64,000 nt of DNA from Sternotherus odoratus. Taxonomy: Eukaryota > Chordata > Testudines > Kinosternidae. The translations under genes and the position numbers were made by a program. Under the pieces are notes generated by a model that did not search any database, was not told the DNA's origin, and was given only the letters and a program-made list of their open reading frames with translations. Position 1 is the first letter of the stretch, and each line of letters opens with the position of its first letter. Shown here one piece after another: positions 35,126 through 48,182 of the stretch. Location of the stretch: positions 42,534,890 through 42,598,889 of the forward strand of contig JAVMKO010000003.1 in assembly GCA_032164245.1 (NCBI GenBank), read 5' to 3'.

Positions 35126-35488
35126 CCGTATTTTTCGCCATATAGGACGCTCCGGCCTATAAGACGCCCCTGAGTTTTTAAATAAAAAAGCCGGACACAA
35201 AAAAAAAAAAAAAAAAACCCACCACCACACACAAAAAGCGCCTCGCTCTCCCGTCCCCGCCGCGCGGGCGGGCGCTCCCAGGGGCCCTGGGGCCCGAGCT
35301 GCTCCCATTCCCCGCCGGCCCCGAATACATGCGGGTGGGCTCGGGGGGGAAGCGCCGCCCCGCCCCGCCCACCGGGCCACCTGCAGCCGCCCCAGCTCCC
35401 CGGTGAGGTCATATATTCGGCATATAAGATGCCCCCCCTAATTTTGCGAATATTTTTGGGGGTTAAAAAGGTAGACCAAAAAATACGG
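35126..35488. mobile_element. CpG-rich mariner-type MITE, longer copy (363 bp)
   Basis: Flanked by TA (35124-35125 and 35489-35490), with CCGTATTTTTCG at the left and a matching AAAAATACGG at the right. Subterminal 'tataggacgc', 'tataagacgc' and 'tataagatgc' motifs recur and may be transposase-binding repeats. It contains an A19 run (about 35199-35217) and a CpG-dense core matching the copy at 33149. The 170-codon minus-strand frame at 35089-35601 runs through it and out into flanking DNA, so it is not a gene. Confidence 0.8.
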
Positions 35489-35491
35489 TAC

Positions 35492-38400
35492 ATTCTGTGC
35501 ATGTCCATAAAAGTCTCAAACCTTTGGTCTGTGTCCCCTGGAAACTTAAGGGACTGTAATTTTCTAGAGGCTGTGTAAATTCCCTTTATTCTCATTAGCA
35601 TTAATGCACAACCTGTATCCTGTGGTTAGACACATGTCTGAGACAGATGTGCATTTACAATATTTTTATGGTCTAATATTAATCTTCTGGGTAATTTTAA
35701 GCAATATAACCAGCTGATACCTCTTTTCCCATCTTTTACAGCATCTAGTTATTTTCCAGTCACTTATGTCACTATTGTTTCCAAGGCCTAAAATAACTAA
35801 GCTAAACTCTTGCAGGTCTCATCCTACAGGTTCTTGTGTTTCAGCTTGTCTTAGTCATGTCTAATACATGATTCTTCTAAATACTGATCGATCTTAGACT
35901 TCTATAATCCTACAAATTAACTCTAATTAACATACAATGAATATATGTAATACAGCACATTATTTACTCATAACCACACAATGAATGAACAATAAAATAA
36001 AATCATTGGCTACAAAGGAGACAATTACATTTAGGAAAGAAGTTCTGTCCTTGTAATATATCTATGAGCACAGTTAGCCAAATCGCAAACACTTCAGCGC
36101 AGCAAAGTATATTGATAATACAAGTTGGTCAAAACATCCCACATTTGAGCAGTCATATGCTCAAATCCAGTCTTCCAGAAAAACTCAAAGTGTTAGTCAT
36201 GATCCTCATCATCAGTGGACATCATACTGGCATCTCCAAAGGCATGCAGGCGGGGAAACAGCTTTTTTTTTAAATTTAATTTATTTATTTATTTATTTTT
36301 ATTTTATACTGTGTTACACTAATTCATATTAAGTCCCTTTTCCTTTTCTGTGTTTCATCACCCTCCTAATGTTGGGTTCCCTTCTCCCATAGGTTACTAG
36401 CCTTTTTACCTCAAAATCATTAGCCTTTATATCAGTTAGTTACCATGACATTCTCATGGTCAGATAATAATAATAAATAAATAAATGCATAGAAACATAT
36501 TATTTAAAAGGAAGAAGAGAACTAGCCAGCTGTATGCCTACTCTCACCTTAATCATTTTGGATATATGTTGTACCCTTTGTCTGGTTTAGGAATCATATT
36601 TCCTGCGCTGAAGAATTTATAGTCTATGTTTTCCTGTGTGATTGAACACAATAGAAAATTAAGATTCAGATTTCATATGCCCTCAGCATTTGGGAATTTG
36701 ATGCAGCCTATTAAAAAGCTATTCACAAATTTTGAGTTTTGATTTTGAAAGCTTTTAACATTTGTGGGTATTTGGATCTAGAAGTTTTGGTCTGAGCCAA
36801 TCTCTGATTATAAGGCTGGCATCTGCTATACTGTATGTTTCAATAGATGACCACACTTTCCTAAAAATCCTGTTCTTATTTAGGAAAATAGCTTTCATGG
36901 TTAGGACTAATGGGAGGAAGCATCACTGTGTCTTCTGTTTACACAATATTTTACATTTTTTAGGCACTTCTGTAATACAAATAATAACCAACCAATAACC
37001 TTTGGAATATGGCATGGAACATGTGGAACTGCACACTCAGTGAGGCACACAATGGACAATTGTTCACATACTAATATTTTTGGAACTTTAGCTCAGCATT
37101 TCAGTGGCAGTCAAATTCAATTATAGTGCGATACAACAGACCTCCCTATACCTAGCAACAGTGTCTAGCAAAACCATTGCACTTATTTTTTCTCCTGTTA
37201 AATATTAGTGATTGGCTCTGGGGTTTAATAGAAAGTGATTCAGTTCAATGATTTAAATTTGCACGCAATTGAGCTTTTAGCCACAGAATAGTGGCAGACA
37301 TTGCTTGATACCTAACAATAACTGAATTTATATCATCTACACTAACTAGAAGTTGAATCTTATTATACTTGGCAGACTATACTCGATTTCCCTTCCTCTC
37401 TTGTTGGTCTGCAAGTGGATAGGGCTAGAAAGCTGCTAAGGAAATGGAAAGTGAAAACAAAAGTGTATTTGTTTGTGTATGTTGCCTGTAGCCAGCTTTA
37501 GAGGAAGTAGGTACTGTTGTGTAAGAACTCTGGCTCCATTACAAGATTGTTGGATTTGAAGACTATGTGATCTCACTTCATTCATTTGGATACTCCTGTT
37601 ATTTCAGTATTACCTGTTTACAGAGCGTGCAGAGTACCTATTAAGTTTCTACTGGAGTGTTTAACAGCAGCATCCAATATGTCCACAAAGATACTGCTAG
37701 TGTAAGAGCTGTCTGTATGTGAGGTCTGATGGGCTGGAAAATCTTAATGAAATTGTAAGGCATATTTATGAGGTTTGCTGCAACATGCAGCATTGCCAGT
37801 GTATAAAGGATTTAAATATAAAACATGTTTGGCAACTTCCAGTTCCTGCTTGCCAGGTTGGATAGGAGCAGGATAATCAGGATAAAGCAAATAACCATTT
37901 TTGGCACTGTTTTTCCCTCTGATTTTCTTCATATTATTGCCTGATGATAGGTAACTCTAAATATTGCTTTACGTCAGGACTCCGGGGTTGTCCTCTTTAT
38001 TCACTGATGTTGGGGGTTCTTAGCCACAAGCGCTGTCATTCTTCTGTAAACGTAGACTGGCTTCACCAACATTAAACACAGCATTGCTTAGACAGGATTA
38101 GTAAAAAAAATATTGCATTTTATAGCCTTCAGCCCAGCCATAAGATGTTTTTGACATTCTTCCTTAAATGGTGCATTATGCTGAACTGTATGATTGAGAA
38201 ATATCCCTGCCAAAGGAATCAGACGCCAGAATAAAACATTTGCCTCTTTTTTGCCAACCTGCAAATTTTGGGCCCAATTCAATTACAGAACAGCCAGTTT
38301 TCTCACTGCAGAACCTGGCTATCATTTTTACTGAAATAAATCTGTTGTTCCCAGTGACCAGATTAGAATTCAGGACAACCTAATTAACTGAACAATTTCA

Positions 38401-38520
38401 TTAATGTTTTTAGTGGGTTTCTTTCTTTCTCTTGATGTTATTTACTTTCAGGTAGCCTTGAACTTCAGAGCTCTTCTAGAAATCTGGTTCCAAGTCTTAT
38501 GCCACTCAAGCTTCTTTCTT
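35492..38520. other. Unannotated AT-rich sequence
   Basis: An (ATTT)n-type low-complexity stretch lies at about 36264-36300. No exon or element recognised elsewhere. Confidence 0.35.
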
Positions 38521-38525
38521 GAGTA

Positions 38526-38861
38526 CAGTAAACCCTCAATTTAACGGACCTCGATTTAACGGACTTCGGATGCAACGGACAAAATTTCTGAGCAAGTCTG
38601 ATGCATCCGAAATCCATTTCTCGCGGGCTGGCTGCCAGCTCCCGGCTGCCACCCGGGTCCAGGCAGCGGGCAGGCTGGCTGACGGTTCCCGGCTGCCGCC
38701 CGGGTCCCGGCAGCGGGCAGGCTGTGGAGCTGCCACCCCGACCCTGTGGCGGGCGGGCTGCTGCTTCGACAGCTTTTTTAAAATTATTATTAAATAACAG
38801 ACTTTTTGATTTAACGGACACCCCCTCACCCGAATTAGTCCGTTAAATGGAGGTTTTACTG
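38526..38861. mobile_element. Tigger/pogo-like MITE (336 bp)
   Basis: The left end is CAGTAAACCCTCAATTTAAC and the right end, reversed, is CAGTAAAACCTCCATTTAAC: about 20 bp of inverted repeat in the pogo/Tigger style. TA dinucleotides flank it at 38524-38525 and 38862-38863. Extra subterminal copies of 'atttaacgga' are visible. The centre is GC-rich and contains a 47-bp unit twice in tandem (38626-38672 and 38673-38719). No transposase; the 118-147 codon frames across it are artefacts. Confidence 0.8.
38626..38719. repeat. 47-bp tandem duplication inside the MITE
   Basis: Two consecutive units starting ggctggctg and ending ggcagcgggca, with about five differences. Confidence 0.85.
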
Positions 38862-38863
38862 TA

Positions 38864-41800
38864 CTCCCTTTGTTCCTTTTGCCCTCACCTAACTTCTTGT
38901 ATACTTCCCCTCTGCACATGTCCATTTGGAAGAGCTTCACAACCAGTCTACAGCAAGTGCTTTTAATCACTTCCTTCAAAGCCTCTCCCCATCAGTAAAA
39001 CACTACAAAGACCTGCTGTTTCTTTCATCTGTCATGTAGCATCTTTTATCTCCCTATCTATAAGCCCATAGGGACCAGAACTTTGTTTGACACTGATTGT
39101 AGAATGATAGGGCCTTCATAATGGGGAAGGTGTGTAATACTGGAATCTTTTTTCATGTTGACTTGACAGAATTTTGGCCAAGAAGCTTTTCTACTTCTTT
39201 AATCTTCCCCACCGCAAACAGAGTAAATAATATGGCCCATCAAAAAGGTAATATACCCATTAAGTGTTTAATATTGACATTTGGTGGTATACTGTGCAAG
39301 AAGTAGGCCAAGGAGGCAAATATCATCTCTGCAGATCAAGCATTTCAGTATTTCAAACATAGGACTATTTCCAAAAATACATCAATTAAAATATTTTATC
39401 CAAGACTTCACCTAAATTATGAACAGAAACCAGCACATCAAAATCAGCAAATGGATATCCTCTGACTTCATTGCATCCGTTGTCTTTTTTCTACTATTCT
39501 GTACATGTAATTTTGAATGCAGAGAGCAGAAAACATACAACAGAAAAATGGAGCCTGAAATATAATTGAAACAAGCATATAAAGCTCAATCCTTGGCTCC
39601 TGATCTGGCTGTTTTGCAGCAGCACAAAGCAGCCAATGATTACTCTGTACTGAAAGCAATCATAGGACTGCATAGTGGTGCAGAAGGAGGGAGATCAAGA
39701 TTAGGATAAAATTGAGGGTAGGCAGGATGCATGGACCTCTACTTTAGCTAGCACAGGGGTCCCAATGAAACTATTACAGCTAACATAATTTAGAACAGCC
39801 CATGGGTTCCAAGTTACGCCAAGGGATAAATTACCCCATGGTCAGCAGAGGAGAAAGATGGTTAAGAGATACAACTTCCAATCATTGAGCACTCTGTTTA
39901 CAAATGTAAGGAAAAATCTTCAGGGTCTTTTTTTTTTTTTCCAAATGTTGATTTAGGGCTAACAAGTTCAGGTTATTATTGCTGTATATTTTATGCTCTA
40001 CACATTTAAATTATTTTTTGAGGTTTAGGAGTATAGAACTCACTGCAACTGGGTGCTAGCAATTGTTTGTGCTATTCAATTCAGAAAATGCATTTCACTA
40101 GCTCTAGTGTAAATGTAGACTTTCAAAGAACACTTTCAAAACTTTTGACTCATATTACAATATAAGATCTAAAAGTTGCAATGAAAATGTCTAGCCTTAT
40201 CAGAACAAAGCACTTTGATAATATTGTTTTGATATTTCTGAAATAATTTGGGGGGGAAATTTCATTTTATGGGAAATTTACTTTGCCTTCAACAGAAATA
40301 TTAGAATTTCAAGTTTTTGATGAGATATTTTACTGAAATATTCCACATACATTACACTAATAGATAAAAACTAAATTCATCAAATTTTAAACAGTACAGT
40401 TTTGTGATTTCATTGGTGAGTAGAAAACTGATGAAATTGAACTATTGTGTGTTATGTCATTTTGCCTGCATAATGTAATATAACTGGCTTATGGAAAACA
40501 AGTCAGGAATCTCATTACTTGACCTAGATTTATGATGGAACTTGTAAATGTATTTGCTTTTAATAAAGCTGACAGAGATTGACGACCATCCTTGTTAACA
40601 TTTTGATAGCCATTCTCTTTCAATTGCACCTAATGGCAAAACAAGCAGTGCAAAGACACTATTGAAATCAAACTTTGGGACAGAAATAGCAATAATTGTC
40701 AAAATTAACTATGGTGATCAGAAATAGCATTCCACTTTTCTGACATTTAAATTAGGAAAGCTACTCAAAAAGATCAGAATAATTATCTGGAAAAAAGGAA
40801 AGCTGTCTTGGCTAGCTGTCTAAAGGAGTTTGAAGACATGTATTTCCTTGGTACCTAAGGGTTAAGGACTCTTCTTCCTGTTTCTTTAGCCTTCTTCTTG
40901 GGGTGATCCAAAATACTATAGTCCACAAGTGAACAGTTCTTGAACTTGGTAAAACAGCACAAGTAATATATCACCTGTAATATTAGACACTGGAGTCAAT
41001 GTTTTTTATATTTTAAGGACAAATGCTGTTTTATTTTATTGTCTCAATTATTTTCCCACATATGTTTTACTATCTTCTGGTAGGGGTATAGCATGCCTCC
41101 ATCCGTTACTAAATTGTCCTTTGTATGTAACCTTTTTATTAGCAAATATACAATTTCATATATACAAAATTCCAATTAGTAAATCATTTGTGAGCATGTT
41201 ATATTGTCCTGATTTTTATGTCAGTAAGTGCTACATTGTATTAATAGGTATCAAGAGAATTCAGGATGAGATATGAGATATGCATTGGACAATTAAACAC
41301 GATTGAGATATGTGGAAACCAAGATAAAGTCATTTACGTAACAACCTTTGGGATTCACTCATAAATCATACATTTTATAATTCCATGTTTCATTATTCCA
41401 TTGGGCAAAGGATAAGTGTGAATAATTGCCAATTGTTTGTTTAAAGTGAAACAGCATTTATATTTAGTTCTATTTTTTAAATGCATAGTTTGTTCTATTT
41501 ATAAGTCTCTTTTTTGCCTGACTCTTTTAGGTATGATAAAGTGCTCTTGTGAGCCATTTGGATGATGCTAGATATCCTAAACCACAGGTGAGCAGTTAGT
41601 AGAAATCCCATATTAGCAAATAAGAGCTCCTTAGAATACTCAAAAGCAAGAGCACACCTAAAAATACATTGTAAAGCACATATGAATTTTAAAAACCTAT
41701 TGGTGCTTTATAATAAACATATATGCAGCTTTTCCTAAACTACGTTCCAGACCCCAAAGTGGAAATAAGACAAAAAACCAGTCTTAGTGGCCAGCATCCA

Positions 41801-42055
41801 GTAGAAGGCTGCTTTCAAGTCAGTCAGTGGAATGATCTGATTACTATTATTTTTTATTATTTAGTACTGAACATTTAAGGTTATTACTATAAAAATGCTC
41901 TATATGTTCCTCTTCTTCTACTCTCCCCATGTCTGTCACCTGTCTCCCTCTTTAAGAAAGAACTGTTTTCTGTTTCTATTATTTTTTGTTAGCATATTTT
42001 TAAACTATGGGCCATATCTTTCAAAATATCCAAACTCCAATGCACTGGTTGACAT
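38864..42055. other. Unannotated AT-rich sequence
   Basis: No gene or element recognised; T15-type run near 39929. Confidence 0.35.
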
Positions 42056-42064
42056 GTGCCTACA

Positions 42065-42935
42065 TATTGGGGTTGCCAGATGTTCAGTTTTAGACTGGAA
42101 CGCCCAGTTGAAAAGGGTCAGCAATGCCGGGCCGTTAAAAGTCTGATTGGCAGCGCAGCAGGGCTGCGGCAGGCTCCCCTGGCTGCTGTGGCCCTGCGCA
42201 GCTCCAAGAAACAGCAGCCGGTCCCCTCTCTGACTCCTAGGCATAGGGGCAGTCAGGGAGCTCCAGGCACTGCCCCTGCCTAAGCATCAGCTTTGTGGCT
42301 CCAATTGACTGAGAACCACAGCTAATGGGAGCTGCAGGGGCAGAGGTGGCACCTGCAGACAGGGCACCACGTAGAACTGCCTGGCCGCGCCTTCATATAG
42401 GAGCCAGAGCGGGGATATGCCAGCTGCTTCTGGGAGCTGCTTGAGCTAAGCACCGCCTGGAGCCTGCACCCCTGAACCCCTCCCATCCACCAACTGCCTT
42501 CTCTGATCCCCCTCTCACACTCTGAACCCCTCAGCCCGAGCCCGGAGCCCCCTCCTGCACCTCAAATCCCTCATCCCTAGCCCCACACCAAAGCCCGCAC
42601 CCCCCAGCCAGAGCCCTCATTCCCTCCACACCCCAACCCCATATCCCAGCCCAAAGCCCCCTCCCATACTCCAAACCTCTCCCCCGCAGCCTGGAGCCCC
42701 CTCCTAAACCCCAGAGCCCTCACCCCCTCCTGCACCCCAACCCCTTCAGCTAGCACAGTAAAAATGAATCAGTGAGTGAGGGTGGGGATAGCAAGCAACA
42801 GAGGTGGGGGAATGGAGTGAGCAGAGAGTGGGGCCTTGGAAAAGGGGTGGGGCATGAGTGTTCAGATGAGGGTGGGGGGCGGGACATGTGCGGTCTGTTT
42901 GTGCGAGTAGAAAGTTGGCAACTCTACCACAAATC
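42065..42935. repeat. GC-rich interspersed repeat with C-rich minisatellite core
   Basis: Begins 'ggggttgccagatgttcag' and ends 'gtagaaagttggcaactc', short inverted ends (ggttgcca / tggcaac). The middle, 42470-42745, is a C-rich, loosely tandem array of 'gagccccctcctgcaccccaa' units. It is recognised as a frequent turtle repeat and probably a non-autonomous DNA transposon. Frames inside it are artefacts. Confidence 0.55.
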
Positions 42936-43249
42936 TGAGGTTTTGTGGGCAGTTTTGAAAATCTACCTGCATTGTTAACATCAGAATATCAACTTATCAT
43001 CATTTAAATGAGAGTTGGATGAAATTTTTCATGTTTTAAATTTGAAAAAAAAAAAGGGAAAGGCTATTCAAAAAAAATTCGGACCAGATTTGTTTTAAAT
43101 CTCTCAGGAAAACCTCTCTGCCACAATGCCAACACAGAGGCAGCCATAAGCTGGGAAGTATATGGTCACATCCTCACCTTCCAAACTAGTTGCACTGAAA
43201 TAAGGCAATCTGGGGCTGTTAAGAAGGTGATCCAATCTATCACCTCCAG

Positions 43250-43981
43250 CAGTGGTTCCCAAATTTTAACTACCCACGAACCCCTTTCACTAAAATGCCA
43301 AGTCTTGTGAACCCCCTCTCAGAAATGAATATTTCCAGAGATTTTCTGCTTTACCTGAATATAAATTATAAAAGCCATGATCTTGAAAATATAAATTATG
43401 TTTTTATGACATGCTTATTACATACTATTATTAATTAATTATCATTACAATATTTTTATTACATTATGAAAACAGAAATACTCTTCCAAGATCTCACTTT
43501 CATAGCTTTTATCACTTTGAATAAGCCTGTTATAAGATAAGGCTCCTAGGTTTCATCAAGGAGTATCAGATGTGAAACAGCGTCAAGATATTTAAGAAGC
43601 CAGCTCAAAGAGTTCCTCCTCCACAAGCATTCAGGTCTTGAGCAGTCCAGGCAAACAACACACGTTACAACAAACCTTAAACTTGTTCTTCATAATAATT
43701 TTAAAAACAATACTAGCTGCCTATTTAATTTTAAAAACCATCAAAAAATATCCCCCCCCCTCAATTTCTTATAAGGAGTCTTGAAACTGAAATCTCATCA
43801 GTGTGAAATATAAGCTTGCTTTGATCTGTGTAGCTCTTGGAAGTCCAAGGGCTCCAGGCTGCTGGCCCCAGCGTTCATAGGGACAGCTCTGTCCACCATT
43901 AGGGAATTTTTTTCTCGAAACCCCCCTGTAACATTTTGCAAACCCCCCAGGGGTTCACAAACCCCGGTTTGGGAACCATTG
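43250..43981. mobile_element. hAT-type DNA transposon, 732 bp, non-autonomous
   Basis: Terminal inverted repeats: CAGTGGTTCCCAAA at the left and CAATGGTTCCCAAA (right end, reversed), followed by matching 'gaacccc' motifs. Flanking 8-mers are ACCTCCAG (43242-43249) and ACCTCCAC (43982-43989), 7 of 8 identical, the size expected for a hAT target-site duplication. The interior is AT-rich with no transposase frame, so it was probably mobilised in trans. Confidence 0.8.
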
Positions 43982-43989
43982 ACCTCCAC

Positions 43990-44525
43990 AGAAAAGGAAG
44001 AATCTAGAAGATGTAAAAGAAAATTTAGTTTGATAGTTTTCTATTTGGTAAGAACTCACTTATCAATAGACACAGCTGGGAAACCCTTATGTATTTATAG
44101 ATGTAGTGAGATCCTCACTTCTGTATTGTTTTGTCACTATAGTTCCCACTTTGCTATTGTTTATTTGCATGGCCTCTGTCTGGTTCTGTAATTGTTTCTG
44201 TCTGGTGTATAAGTATTTTTTGCTGGGTGTAAACTAATAAGGTTGTGACATATGATTGGTTAAACAATCATGTTACAGTATATTAGGATTGGTTAGTTAA
44301 ATTTCAGTAAAATGATTGGCTATGGTATAGCTAAGCAGAACTCAAGTTTTACTATTCATATATTTACTTTTTTCATACAATTCATACATTTACTAAACCT
44401 TGTTCTCAAGTGCAAATTTCTAGACAGGATTCCTTGGTGGGATTGCAGTCTAATCTAAAAATAACTCCTGATCCCCCCCTGCAATAGCATTACTGATTGG
44501 GAATCACCTGACTTGAGTACCCATA
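43990..44525. other. Unannotated sequence
   Basis: Nothing recognised. Confidence 0.3.
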
Positions 44526-44529
44526 GAGA

Positions 44530-44720
44530 CTATCACTCTGAGAAGGAGATGTAACTTTCCTTGTACAGCGACTTGAGGTCTTCAAATTGTGTATCCTATG
44601 AGGGGAGAGGGTCCCAGAGCCCAAATACTGACACTGAAATTTTATAGCCTCACAGCCCACATCTACATCAGCTGACACAGGTCAGCCACCGATGTTTTAT
44701 TGCAATGTAGACATATTCTG
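44530..44720 (-). repeat. Short MITE-like repeat, relative of 31830-32034
   Basis: On the plus strand: gggtcccagagcccaaatac, 'agctgacacaggtcagccac', and 'ttgcaatgtagacatat' at the edge. It shares the tgtctaca-type edge and the sense motifs of the copy at 31830. Confidence 0.45.
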
Positions 44721-46430
44721 AGAGTCTCTACCCCTCTCCTAACTTTACCTCAGGTGTTTGTCTTATTATCAGCATGGATCTACTAAATGTTTGATCACTA
44801 ACCCCCCTAAAGAGTATTAGTATAATTCCATTGTTCATCTAATTCATGTTGGAATTTAATGTAAAGCCTATTGCATTCAAACCCCTATCTTTTTTCAGTG
44901 CTCTGCACATTCTGATGACTAATTTTAAAATCCACCTGTTAATCCAGAATGCAGCATAAATTAGAAAACCAAACTATAAAATGATATAGATCATTTACAA
45001 ATTTATATTTTGAAATAAATTAAGTGATATAACAAGGACAATCATTTACTTTCTTCTCTCATACATTGATTAGGTTACATGCAAATGAGAAAGATAGCTT
45101 TCTATATTATATTTTCACCTTTTGGGTTAAGGGAATAAACCCATAAATAAAGAAAAATCCACTTTATCACCCCTATGGCAAAGGCCTACTTAAGTAAATG
45201 ATCTTTGTACCATGCCCTGAACTTACTATAGCACTGTGAGACAATAATTTGAAGCATTCAATCTCCCTCAACCTCTCTCAGTGGAGGACGCAGAGCAGGT
45301 GCAATGAGGGGAAGCCATTCATTCTAGCCCCCGTTCCACTTTGGGATTCCTCATGCTCAATCCCAGCCCAAAAGTGATTCATTTTTCTGTTGTTCTGGAG
45401 AGTTCCAGCAAAATCAGATGGGCTGTGAAAAATGTCCATGTTTCTGTATTTTTAACAGGATCCCTTTCTTATTTTTTACATATTTATTTGCATTGCCATC
45501 AATCAACAGTGTTTTGCTTTTAAAGTGGTTTACTTTTCATGCAGCTAATCCTTCATAAAAAAAATTAATCATGACAATTTTTCATACATCTTATTTGGAA
45601 GTATGTTAGCGTTTGAATTCCCTGGTCTATTTAGCTGTGTCGCCTTTGATCCTTCATAGTGACAGATCTCCTAATGTGCACCAAGCGCTCATGCATCTCA
45701 TGTTTGTCGGAGTGCGCATCTTGTAATGTTCAGAGCTGCACTGATTTGATCATTCTTATTGATGCTACTGATTCGGAAAGATGTTACAGTGTGGGGAAAA
45801 AGAGGGAGGTGAAGAGGTTGTGGTGAATTCATCCAGGCAGTTTTTCAACAAGCTCATAAATACACAGCAAATTTCTACGCCCTCTAAAGAATCTGGCCAC
45901 AAGATGATCAGTCTCCATTACCTGCTTCCGACCCTTTTTAAGAATTTTTTTCTCTTACAGAATCAGCCCAAAATGCAGATAACAAAAGAAAAATGGCCAA
46001 TTTGATATAAAGCAAGAAAAGAAGCTCCAGCGAGAATATACATTGATTAAAGACATTGAATCATAGGGCTATACATAAAAAACCTCAAAGTAAATATTTA
46101 CTAAGTAAAAACATTAGTGCTGAAGCTGCTCAAAATATATGATGATAGTTAACGTATACAATAAAAAAAGGAAAATGTCTGGAGTACTCCGCCACAACAA
46201 TAATTAGTTCATGCATAAGTGTTTGTAACCAAAATAAAAATCCCAAGTTAGATAGAATCTATAGATTTCTTCTAGTTTAAGTGGCTTTTTCGAGAGGAAG
46301 AATCAAGATGAATTCCCATCTTGTTCATCACGGATGCAGTATGTCCTTAATACCCTGTTGTAGATGCACAAGTATTACATTCTGTAACTGAGAGAGTAAT
46401 GCTCCTGCAGAGAGCCACTGAACTCAGTAG
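44721..46430. other. Unannotated AT-rich sequence
   Basis: No gene or repeat recognised. Confidence 0.35.
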
Positions 46431-46435
46431 GGTCC

Positions 46436-47201
46436 TGTCATAAGTATAAAGTAGCTTAGAATTACTGTTTTACCTGTGAAGGGTTAACCTGAAGTAACCT
46501 GAGAGAGGGAGATGATGTAATCAACGTTAGGAACAAAAAGAGTGTTTAGTTTCAGTTTCCGCTCGTCTCGCTCTGTCTCTCGTGCTGTTCGTTCGGCTTT
46601 GGGACGAACCACACCTATGTCTCTACTCTATTTATCTATAATATTCTAACAAGGTCAAGTCCAGTAGTAAGTGAACTGTATGCTTGGACTGTATCACTTG
46701 ATAATCGATCCATGGTATTTCTTTACTGTTAAGCTTTGGCAGAAGAAGAATTCCCAGGGAGGGATCAGTTATGCAGTGTGATGCCAGGGGGTTGTCTTTC
46801 TATTGATTTCTGTACAAGGAGTTTGTGCTTTTCTCTTTTTCTTTTATTAAAATCTTCCTTTTAAGATTCTGTCTGCTTGTTTCTATTGGATAGATCCTGG
46901 ATTGGATCGGGCATGTCTCACAGCAAGTGAGGATATTGGTCTTTGTTTCTCAAACCTCTCCCAGGTGAAGGGAGGAGATCTGAGAGGTGTTACAGAGGGT
47001 TCCAATTTACCCTAACCCATAGTTTTGGGGGCTTAAATTGGTGGTGGCAGCATTATTCCAAGTCCAAACTGTAGAAGTTTGTGTTTTGGGGGAAAGTTTT
47101 AACCTAAGCTGGTAAAATAAGCTTGGGGGGTTATTTCTTCTTTCATGCGGGGTCCCCACATCTTTACCCTAGAGTTCAGAGTTGGGAGGCACACCTTGAT
47201 A
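46436..47201 (+). mobile_element. Solo LTR, 766 bp
   Basis: Starts TGTCATAAG and ends CCTTGATA (ancestrally TTGACA, as in the copy at 19710). Flanking pentamers GGTCC (46431-46435) and GGTGC (47202-47206) differ at one base and fit a 5-bp target-site duplication. An ATTAAA-type signal lies at about 46846, before a GT-rich R/U5-like region. The last ~345 bp match 19340-19710. CpG-containing words (ccgctcgtctcgctc, gttcgttcggctttggg) survive in the left half. No internal region remains. The family is probably an endogenous retrovirus class known from turtles; that is inference. Confidence 0.8.
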
Positions 47202-47206
47202 GGTGC

Positions 47207-48065
47207 AATGAAGGTTTAGCTGTCTGTCCACATGCTATTGATTACAGGATCAGGAGGGAAGCAGTTAATTACTTCACAAATAGATATAGCATGACAACCT
47301 AGTGGTTTAGGTTTTTGATTCTCCATGATAACTGAAATTGACTCCTAAGGTCTGCGATCTTGTCAGAACTCATAATCAAATAATAATTTGGCTGGTGGGT
47401 CCTTGGAAAGTTCATGGAAGACCTGTGTGAATAGGTACCAAGGGTTGTGAAACAAACCACCATTACCTGTTCTTAGTGTGCATCAGTCTTGTTTGTACTC
47501 GCTATTGATCAGCTCCCTGAACTCTATAGCCTCTGACCACACAAACGGTACCATTCAGACCTCTGCAGACCTTGCTTCCTCATCCTGGTTACTCACAGGC
47601 ACACACCAACTCCCAATACCTCAAAGCATTCCCTCTGTAGTATCCAGACCCTGTCACTGGACACTCACAGAAATTAACAGGCAAGCCATCCCTGAAGGAG
47701 GGTGGGGTGTAATGAGCTGGTCAAATCTGAAAGGAGTTGGAATTGAGGAGTTCGTAGGATCACAAACTTCCACAAAGATAAAAATCCATAGATCACATAT
47801 TTTGATGTATCACACTCAAACACTAGTCCTATAGTTTTCACTGGACTCTTTCCCACTTCCTACTGCATTTATTTGTGATATAATTCATATCTGGGAAGGA
47901 ATGCAGAAAAGGATGTGATCAGGACTTTGTGTGCAACTACACAACAGTTTTCACTTGGACGTGTTTGTCTAAAATAACACAATGAAGGGAATCCCATCCC
48001 CATCAGCAGGCTTCATCAATACAAATATATTAAGGCTCAGATCTTAAAAACAAAAAAGTGAGGAC
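47207..48065. other. Possible LTR-like repeat, otherwise unannotated
   Basis: The segment around 47495-47690 (gtatccagaccctgtcactg, ggacactcacagaaatta) resembles a turtle repeat in my memory, but no ends could be fixed. A 118-codon frame here is not recognisable. Confidence 0.25.
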
Positions 48066-48182
48066 ATTTTCATTTAAGATCTTTGTCTTTGAAGTGCTTC
48101 TTCTGACCCCCTTGAGACCGCTGTTGTTGTGGAAACTCGCCATAGAAAAGTCGCTTTGGTAGCCGATGGTCTGGCATATGGA

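Noticed and set aside
33149..35488. CpG islands considered as a host promoter
   Set aside because: Each is contained exactly within a MITE with TA flanks; no exon nearby.
35089..35601. 170-codon minus-strand frame with a Pro/Gly/Arg-rich part
   Set aside because: It covers a CpG-rich MITE and runs into flanking DNA; its composition follows the GC-rich sequence, with a poly-Phe run from the A19 tract.
38536..38979. 147-, 118-, 92- and 81-codon overlapping frames
   Set aside because: All lie across the Tigger-like MITE and its 47-bp tandem repeat, so are by-products.
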